In this document: positions 56,600 to 64,000 of the stretch, piece after piece
How the letters are laid out: every line of letters begins with the position of its first letter
Numbering within the stretch: the first letter of the stretch is position 1
Source of the DNA: Ceratotherium simum simum
Taxonomy: Eukaryota; Chordata; Mammalia; Perissodactyla; Rhinocerotidae
NCBI RefSeq assembly: GCF_000283155.1
Contig: NW_004454175.1
Location: 9,428,382 to 9,492,381 of the forward strand
DNA length: 64,000 nt
Direction: 5' to 3'
Notes under the pieces: model-generated
What the model saw: the letters and a program-made list of their open reading frames with translations, nothing else
Databases searched by the model: none
What the model was told of the DNA's origin: nothing
Position numbers and translations under genes: made by a program

Positions 56600-57310
56600 T
56601 AGTGTGTGGTGTTTGTGTACTGTTCTTATTGTCATTAACCTTAGAAAACTTATCAAAACACTCTTACAAAGTTACTTATATCAATTCCTTCTCTATCTCC
56701 TTTAGTATGACTATGTCTCACATTTATAATACAGTTAAATTCATTTGTCACTGTTTGCATTGCATCTAGGGTTCTCCTGACACCTTGTTTGACTTTTTTT
56801 TGCTTATAGTAAAAGTTGCCCTTTGTGGTGTACAGTTCTGTGGACAAATGCATTGTCATATATCCTCCTCCACAGAACCATTTAGATCAATTCCATAGTC
56901 CCCAAATTTCCTTTTCTGCTACTTTGTACTCAATGCCTTTCCCTAAGTTTCTGATAACCACTGATCTATTTTCTGTCTTTATGATTTGATCTTTTCTAGA
57001 AAGTGATATATGTGGAATCATACAATACGCAGTTTTTGGATATGACTTCTTTTAATTAAAAATTTAAGATTTATCCATCTGATTCTATGAATCATATAGT
57101 TTGTTCATTTTTATTGCTGCCCAGTATTTATATGGATTTACTAGTTTGTTTATCCATTTTCCTGTTCAAGGATGTCTGGGTTATTTCGAGTTTCTGGCAG
57201 TTATGAGTAGAACTGCTATAAACACTCATGTAATTTTATATAAATGTTTTCCATTCATTTTGGTAAATACCTAGGAGTAGGATTGCTGCTCTTCTCCTTG
57301 TTTATAAAAT
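56600..57310 (-). mobile_element. LINE-1 3' UTR and ORF2 end, antisense
   Basis: Antisense order: ttgtggtgtacagttctgtg, acaaatgcattgtcatatat, tgataaccactgatctattt, gtggaatcatacaatacgca, tttttattgctgcccagtat, tccattttcctgttcaagga and aatacctaggagtaggattg. It is 5'-truncated near 57310 and no frame is kept. Confidence 0.8.
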
Positions 57311-57384
57311 TTTTATCTAACTATCCTTCCTTCTTGGGAATTTTCTCCAGGTGTACATAGCACTAACAAAAAACACTACTTTTG

Positions 57385-57613
57385 GGGCTGGTCCCGTGGC
57401 CTAGTGGTTAAGATCACGCACTCCGCTTTGGAGGCCTGGGTTTCACAGGTTCGGATCCTGGGCATGGACCTACACACCATTCATCAAGCCATGCTGTGGC
57501 AGTGTGCCATATACAAAATAGAGGAAGATTGGTGCAGATGATAGCTCAGTGACAATCTTCCTCAAGCAAAAACTGGAAGATTGGCAACAGATGTTAGCTC
57601 AGGGCCAATCTTC
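57385..57613 (+). mobile_element. ERE SINE 10 (short form)
   Basis: The head ggggctggtcccgtggccta, a preserved B box (ggttcggatcct), catgctgtggcagtgtgcca in the body and two tail words (tgatagctcagtgacaatct and tgttagctcagggccaatct) are present, with a very short A-tail. A perfect 17-bp TSD, aaaaaacactacttttg, lies at 57368-57384 and 57615-57631. The body is diverged from the long-form copies. Confidence 0.95.
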
Positions 57614-57631
57614 AAAAAAACACTACTTTTG

Positions 57632-58139
57632 TGTAGCAATGCCAGAAATCTGGTCTGGAATCTCTTTTTCAGAATGATGTTAGAATAATTTTTCAACCAA
57701 AATCCATCTTTAATCACAATCCCTACGAAACTATTACTCCCTCATTGACCCTAACATTAAACAGCAAGTTTGAGATGCGCACATTAAAAAAAGTGGTATA
57801 AGTGAGAATTTCTTATAAGTAATATTTTGTTTTCTGTTTTATTTTATAAGAAAAAAATACATGTGGATGTTTTGTTCAATCACATAGTTTAAAATTAAAA
57901 ACTTAGAGAAAATCAATATTATTAATAATAAACCATTTGGTTAAAAATAAATATTGAACCTCAGTATAATTGAGTAATTTATTTTGAGAATTTATTAGAA
58001 GACTACATTCTAGAATTTAGTAACATTCATTATTAATATAATTTTTACATAGAGTACTGCTGTGGAAAGTCTCAAATCAATGTTGATCTGCTTGACCTCA
58101 AACGTGCACTTAGTGTGAGCGCGCAGGATTTGATGCCAG
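57632..58139. other. No recognised gene or repeat
   Basis: AT-rich sequence without a nameable element. Confidence 0.5.
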
Positions 58140-58325
58140 ACTTCCTAAGTCTCTTTCTCCTCTGTCTCCCTAGCCCCACCCCACCCCTGCATTCTTTCTC
58201 TATCCCACTGCTCTCACTGGCTCTCTCTTTCTTGCTCTTGCATCCTCTCGCTCTTTCCTCTTCCCCCCGACCCCTTCCTGCCATCTCTCTCTTGCTTTCT
58301 CTCCTTACCACACCCCACCCAACTG
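58140..58325 (+). repeat. Polypyrimidine-rich tract
   Basis: About 185 bp made almost only of C and T on the plus strand, with cccaccccacccctgcattc, ctctctctttcttgctcttg and cctcttccccccgacccctt. It leaves opposite-strand frames open (58072-58311 minus, rich in Arg, Glu, Gly, Lys; 58115-58336 plus, rich in Leu, Ser, Pro), which is the signature of composition and not of coding. Confidence 0.85.
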
Positions 58326-58329
58326 ACCG

Positions 58330-58495
58330 GGTATAGCATTTACCTTGTTCCAGGAACTGTTCTAAGCTTTTTACAATATTATCTCATTTAATCCATGTTA
58401 TGACCTTATTGGGTAGGTACTATTATTAGTTTTATCTTTTAGATAAGGAATCTGACCCAAGGATGGCTAGGCAACTTCTCCAAGGTTATGAATTT
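58330..58495 (-). mobile_element. MIR SINE, antisense
   Basis: aggaactgttctaagctttt, atctcatttaatccatgtta, gggtaggtactattattagt and tctgacccaaggatggctag give the reversed MIR order. Confidence 0.85.
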
Positions 58496-58520
58496 ACCTC
58501 ATTTACTCATCTTAGTTCAC

Positions 58521-59528
58521 TTTTTTGATTGAGGTATAATTGACATTTAGCATTATATTAGTTTCAGGTATACAACATAATGATTTGATATTTGTATACA
58601 TTGTGAAATGATCACACAATAGGTGTAGTTAACATTTGTCACCATACGTAGTTAAAAAATTTTTTTTCTTGTGGTGAGGACTTTTAAGATCTATTCTCTT
58701 AGCAACTTTCAAATATGCAATACAGTATTATTAACTATAGTTGCCTTGATGTACATTACATCCCCATGACTTATTTATTTTATAGCTGGAAGTTTGTACC
58801 TCCTTCATTCATTTTTGCACCCCGACCCTTACCCCCAGCAACCCCCAAACCACCAATCTGTTTTCTGTATCTATGAGCTTGGGTTTTTTTTTACTTGTTT
58901 TTGTTTTTTAGATTCCATATATAAGTGAGATCATATGGTATTTACCTTTCTCTGTCTGACTTACTTCACTTAGCTTAGTGCTCTTAAGGTCTATCCATGT
59001 GTTGCAAATGGGCAAAATTTCATTCTTTTTTATGGCTGAATAGTATTCCATTATCCATTCATCTTCTTTATCCATTCATCCATAGATAGGCATATAGGTT
59101 GTTTCCATATCTTGGCTATTGTGAATAATGGTGCAATGAACATGAAGGTGCAGATATCTTTTTGAATTAGTGTTTTTGTTTTCTTTGGATAAATACTTAG
59201 AAGTGGAATTGCTGGATCATATGGTATTTCTATTTTCAATTTTTTGAGGAACCTCCATACTGTTTTCCGTAGTGGCTGCACTAATTTACATTCCCACCAA
59301 CAATGCACAAGGGTTCCCCATTCTCCACATTCTCGCCAACACTTATTTCTTGTCTTTTTGATAACAACCATGCTAACAGGTGTGAGGTGATAGCTCATTG
59401 TGGTTCTGATTTGCGTTTCCCTGATGATTAGTGACATTGAGCATCTTTTCATGTGCCTGTTGGCCATTCATATGTCTTCTTTGGAAAAATGTCTATTCAG
59501 GTCCTCTGCCCATTTTTTAATCAGATTG
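58521..59528 (-). mobile_element. LINE-1 3' UTR and ORF2 C-terminus, antisense, 5'-truncated
   Basis: Starting with gattgaggtataattgacat, it runs through the 3' UTR into ORF2. The minus frame 59051-59467 (138 codons) keeps ORF2 C-terminal motifs in order: Cys-Trp-Arg-Glu-Cys-Gly, then His-Cys-Trp-Trp-Glu-Cys, then Tyr-Asp-Pro-Ala-Ile-Pro, then Trp-Lys-Gln-Pro. The cysteine-rich part is the putative zinc-binding end of ORF2p. A 19-bp TSD with one mismatch (tttactcatcttagttcac at 58502-58520; tttactcatcttagtttac at 59529-59547) frames it. No full ORF2 exists here, so it cannot move by itself. Confidence 0.95.
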
Positions 59529-59564
59529 TTTACTCATCTTAGTTTACTCATCATTTTAAGCGTA

Positions 59565-59695
59565 TATACCCATGCTCCTTGTCTTACATTTCTTGAGGGC
59601 AGAAATTATATTTTATTCATCTCTTTAATCCTAGTAGTCCTGGCACAGTACCTTATGAAAGTCAGAGCTCAATAAATATCTGGTAATTTGTAATA
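59565..59695 (+). mobile_element. L2-type LINE 3' tail
   Basis: cttgagggcagaaattatat, aatcctagtagtcctggcac and gtcagagctcaataaatatc give the L2 3'-end order in sense. Confidence 0.7.
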
Positions 59696-62239
59696 ACAAG
59701 AGAAGTAGATGAGTAGGTGGGGATAAATTTTCTCTCTTGAGGCACGAATGTTCTACTACTTCAGCAAGTTTCACGTTCTAAGTAAGACAAACTATTGCCA
59801 ATATGAATTGATAACATATGATACAAAAGGTTAGGATGAAGGCCATGACAATTAAAAAAAAAAACCTATGGAATCATTGAATTTTAGAATTATGAGAAAC
59901 CTTGGGAATAGGGTCCAATTCTCATTCCATCAAGCTTCAGAGATGCTGAGTGACGTATCCAGAGTCACTCCTGGGTCCCAAGGCAATGGATTTTTGGTGA
60001 CCATACTGCCTCTCTCTGAGCATTTGTTGGAAGCTCTGACTGTGTCCACTGCTCTTAATTTTCTTATCCTCAATTAATTCTACAGATTTATGTGTGACAG
60101 CACCAAATGGAACACCTCAAGCATTGCTGATTTTCTCACTTTAAACTCTGTTTTTAGGCCCATGCCATGCTAGTGTAATTGTTCTCAACACAGCTAGGAG
60201 CTTTTCTTTGTAGATCATAATCCTTTCCAATTAAACTGAATTTACGGACAGGAAGATGTCAGATATCCATCCACATGCCAGTATTTTATCCATCCCAAGA
60301 TGAGATGATATGTTTAATGGATAACCTCACTCACTGTGAGCCCCTCTTACTACTGCCGTGTCTCTTGGTGTTCTGTTTTCTTTTCTGATTCTACTTCTAA
60401 CTCCCCTCTCTTACCTTTAAATTTCAACTTATGGAATAGCTACTTCTCCATACTTCCAGCCATATTCCCTGGATGATAGTCTGCTTTTTTAAAGGCTCTA
60501 GCCTTATTTCAACAAATAACTGTTAATAAAGAGATACTACAGGACGGTTCTCTTCAAGTATATAGAAGCCCACCAGAAACACTTTTCCTGCCTACCCTAA
60601 AATATAAGATAATCGTTATCCTAAAAGCATCCCTTACAATTGTGATTATACCAGAAAAGTTATATTTCTCGTTCATCATGCAACTTTGTTCAATGATTTT
60701 TGCACTATACACTTGTGGGTCAGAATTTATGGTAAGGTCTGCACCCTTCAGGAAGGGATTGTTCTGGTGTGGAAACCCCATTAGCACATGATTACATCAT
60801 ATAATCCTATTGAGGCTAGTTTTTTTAGTACCCCAGATGTAAATATTAGATGAAGATCTTAATATTAAATAAATTCTATTAAAAATTGTGACTTAACTAG
60901 ACTCATTTCATTTGAATGAATTGTGCTTTAGAATCCACATGTTCCTAGTTGTAGATCCTTCATCAGGGATTATGAAAGAATCTAGCTGAAAAATTTGTGA
61001 GATAGGTTACCCTGCCCATCATTCATTTTATTCTGAAACCTATTGGCGTGATCTTTTATTGAACCTGCTAGAAACTCTCTGTCAAGTATTTGAATAGAAT
61101 ATGAAAATATATGATGTTTGAATATTCAAAGGTAAATAAAAAAATCTCACTTAGAAGAAATACTGTATGAATAATTGAAATAAACTCAGGACCTGACCAC
61201 AACATTGCAAATTACTATCTAAAAGTCTCTATAGGTGGGTAATTCTTTAAAAATAGAAAGCTGTTTTGATCAAACCCAGGTGTTTCTATTTTTAAATTCT
61301 TGGCACACTTCTTCAGTAGAAGAGTTTCATCTTCAAAAGGAAAAGGTAGACGTTGCCTTCAGCCTACAGTGCTTGAGCCCCAGGGAAGTCACTGGCATAA
61401 TTGAGGCATGCATGCTAATTGCTTATGTTTCACTTTGGACAATTGGTATGAAAGAACCAGAGTGTGGAGAAAGCTTGGTCTTTGGATTGTTAATTGTTTT
61501 GAGCTACGGGGATGTAGTTGGTGTTTTGTAGCATGAAGTAAAGATGAATTGTACAAGGCATTTGTGGGTATTACAAATAAAATGATTCGGTACCTTACAG
61601 AACTCATAGTGATTCACCTTTAAGCGTTGTAATGGCCGATAAAAACAGAGTAGGAAATAAAGCTTACCAACTTTAGAAGGATGATGTTGATTAGTGTGAG
61701 GTAGATCTTTAAGAATTGTTGAAGAATTCTTGGTAAATCTTTACTCATAAATGTTAAAGATTATGTAAACCAATTTAATTTCTTCTGTTGCTCAGATTTC
61801 TGGTGAGGAAATTTAATGATGTGAATAGATTTCTGACTGAGCTAATACTATCACTTACAGTAATTCTCCTGACTTGTAATATTTGTAAGCACCTTATAAG
61901 GAGAAAATAATAGGCTTTCTCTTGGATTTTCTATTATAAAAAGCTATTTTCAAGTATTTAAAATTGAAAACTTTATAAGATAATACAAATAATACTTCTT
62001 GTAGTAATCTCTGAAGAATTAGCACACTCAAGGATTCTCTTCATCAACTCTATTATGCATCAATGAGTTTTTTACAATAAACTCAACATAAAATCTTTTT
62101 CAGCTGGTTAATGAAAGTGCAACTTGAGTAAATAATTCAATTTAAAATGGTTTAATTGGCAGTTATTTATGTTTTAGACTTTAAAGCTTGTTTTATGATT
62201 TTTTTCTTCTTGGATTCAAAATTCACCAAAATGAAAGAG
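59696..62239. other. Repeat-poor stretch, no recognised gene
   Basis: About 2.5 kb with no repeat that I can name and no convincing gene. The longest frame is 61235-61531 (+, 98 codons), overlapped by an opposite-strand frame at 61389-61607; neither shows a known domain or splice context. Confidence 0.45.
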
Positions 62240-63010
62240 GGTCAGCCAGCTTCCAGTTCCAGAATACAGAATCTACTCTAGTTAGTTTAAGCAAAGGGTA
62301 TTTAAAAGAAGAAATTAGGTGCTTACACAATCATTGAAAGGGCTAGAGAGCAAGCTTTAGGCTGAACCTTCAGGAAGAATTCTAATGTCAATAACCCTCC
62401 AAGTACACCTCAGTTTCTCCAACTAGGAAGCTCCTGTCTGAACAGCTGAATCCAGGAACTCAGTGCCCTAGCTGCAATCTGGGACGCGTAAAGCCACCAC
62501 CAGAATGGATTTTGAGAAAATCAGTCTCTTGAATCTGGCAGACGATATAGTCTAAATGTTTAGATATAATCTAAATGTTTCAGCTTGTGAACATATTTTT
62601 TATTACATTAAAATCCATAATCCAAATAGCCATGCCTCACCTGTTCTCATAGAATCCTTAGTTCTCTTCAACTTTCCCTGACTTTATATTTCAAGAGACT
62701 CAAGTCTCTTGAAAATACTTGGGAGTAACTCCTGTTCCACAGCACCCATGCTTTTTTGCCCCACCCTGCTCAGAGCACATGCTGTCCCTGCTCTTCTGCT
62801 GCGTTACAGTCCCTGATCTGCATAGCCATTCTGACAGCGGATGCCCTGCTCTACCAAGCCCGGCAGTACAGCTGCCACCTTCTGCTGCAACCTGAACTTT
62901 AGTCCCTTCCTTAGCCTTACTGGGCATAGCAGCTCTCTGCTGATACTTACCTTGAGTCATGAGGGTGCAGCTAAATCTGCATACCCACTGCTATGCTGGA
63001 CCTGGCTAGT
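62240..63010. repeat. Unassigned, possibly LTR-derived, with a GC-richer part
   Basis: gtttaagcaaagggtattta, gggctagagagcaagcttta, then ctgctcttctgctgcgttac and tacagctgccaccttctgct resemble an old retroelement region that I cannot name. A 19-bp imperfect tandem repeat lies at 62544-62581. The frames 62700-62960 (-) and 62841-63029 (+) overlap and have no known domain. Confidence 0.35.
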
Positions 63011-63457
63011 ACTAGCTCACAAGAGCTGATTATTAAATGTTTTTGAGATTTGTTAGCCATTTGCTAAACGTAGACATTATTAAAAATTATAAACTTACAA
63101 TTAAATAAACTACCAACCTGTTGTCACTGAGTAGAGCTGGGAAGAGATGCACAGTAGCAGCTCATTATATAGTATATCTGCATAAAGATGCAGTAGATGT
63201 AAATAGCCTCAAAACCATAGATGATAGTAAAATGCAAAAAAACAAAATTAGAAATTGATGAATTTTGAGTACTAAACCTCTGTATCTGTAATCCCAATAA
63301 GCTGACAAGAATCTGGTGATTGTGTGTGTGTTTCTATGGCCTCACTAGCAACCTTGTCCTTGTTTTCAAACTCTAACATTGCTTTCAGGCTACCAAATAG
63401 ACAGGCTTTTCCCACCATCTTACCAAAACTACTACCCACCTGTCTGTCTCTTAACTC
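63011..63457. other. No recognised gene or repeat
   Basis: AT-rich sequence before an antisense L1. I see nothing I can name. Confidence 0.5.
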
Positions 63458-64000
63458 CTTGCTTTTTTTTTATTGTGAAATTTTTGATGTACATTATTGT
63501 TTATCAATCACCATATAAGTGAATCCCTCCACCCCTTGTGCCCACCCCCACCCCTCCCCCAGGCCCTGGTAAACACCAAACAGTTCTATCTGTCCCTGTG
63601 TTGGTTTATCTTTCACATATGAGTGAAATCATGCACTGTTTGTCTTTCTCTTTCTGGCTTATTTCACTTAACATAATACCCTCCAGGTCCATCCATGTTG
63701 TTGCAAATGGGACAATTTTGTCTTTTATTATGGCTGAGTGGTTTTCGTTGTATATATATACCACATTTTCTTTATCCAATCATCAGTCGAGGGACGCTTG
63801 GGTTGCTTCCATGTCTTGGCTATAGTGAATAATGCTATGATGAACATAGGGGTGCATAAGCCTCTTTGGATTGTTGATTTCAGGTTCATTGGGTAGATAC
63901 CCAGTAGTGGGATAGCTGGATCATAGAGTATTTCTATTTTTAATTTTTTGAGGAATCTCCATACTGTTTTCCATAGAGGCTGCACCAGTTTGCATTCCCA
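63458..64000 (-). mobile_element. LINE-1 3' end and ORF2 C-terminus, antisense, runs off the window
   Basis: After a T-run come ttattgtgaaatttttgatg, the C-rich tract cccacccccacccctccccc at 63540-63559, caaatgggacaattttgtct and tatggctgagtggttttcgt. The ORF2 frame on the minus strand is open from the window edge to a stop at 63728, with [18 protein letters not shown] and a short terminal Thr-rich tail. Low decay of this frame suggests a fairly recent copy. Its 5' extent cannot be judged here. Confidence 0.93.

Noticed and set aside
58072..58336. Two overlapping opposite-strand frames of 73-79 codons.
   Set aside because: They come from a polypyrimidine/polypurine tract, which lacks stop codons for compositional reasons.
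1..64000. CRISPR arrays, operons, ribosome binding sites, insertion sequences, phage or other prokaryotic systems.
   Set aside because: The SINE, LINE and LTR content shows mammalian nuclear DNA. No regularly spaced direct repeats and no bacterial-type genes were seen.
1..64000. Endogenous retrovirus internal regions (gag, pol, env).
   Set aside because: Only solo LTRs and LTR fragments were recognised. No frame with retroviral protease, reverse-transcriptase or envelope character lies next to them.

Overview
This window is nuclear DNA from a mammal, and almost certainly from an odd-toed ungulate (horse family). The evidence is ten copies of a tRNA-derived SINE with the hallmarks of the equine ERE family: a ggccggcccc-type head, the pol III boxes tggcttagcggttaag and ggttcggatcc, and a tail ending in tgttagctcagggctgatct plus poly(A). 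The background is AT-rich. It carries mammal-wide MIR, L2, MLT1-type LTR and L1M fossils, and younger L1 copies that share one 3' end.

I found no protein-coding gene, no gene exon I could defend, and no structural RNA gene. All open frames are short. The few with recognisable content are LINE-1 ORF1/ORF2 debris on either strand. The window looks like an intergenic desert or part of a long intron.

Layout. 1-3740: an old L1 3' portion (+) next to an old antisense L1 5' region, invaded by four EREs. 3741-13138: mostly unassigned sequence with an L1-like scrap, an L2, an ERE, an LTR and an L1ME scrap. 13139-20470: a composite SINE with an RTE-like tail, a hAT/MER remnant, an L2, two EREs, and two abutting antisense L1 remnants. 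20471-26130: MIR and L2 scraps, an L1 with a 5' inversion, and two L1ME pieces. 26130-26810: a younger antisense L1 holding a 415-N gap. 27700-32612: LTR-like remnants and another young L1 3' end. 35330-39760: old L1, LTR, two MIRs, and an L2 carrying an ERE. 39761-43220: the longest repeat-poor block. 43230-46930: a long antisense L1 covering ORF2, ORF1 and 5' UTR. 50040-57631: MIR, LTRs, a truncated ERE, L1s nested in and around LTRs, and a 100-N gap. 57632-64000: MIR, an antisense L1, an L2, quiet sequence, and a young antisense L1 leaving the window.

Nothing here works together as a pathway. What can be read is the order of insertions, using nesting and target-site duplications (TSDs). 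The points most worth checking are a 37-bp perfect duplication around one ERE, two assembly gaps that both fall in the same C/G-rich tract of one L1 subfamily, a twin-priming-type L1 inversion, several perfect hairpins, and the repeat-poor 39.8-43.2 kb block. I did not find a new biological system. Family names come from recognising sequence, not from a database search.
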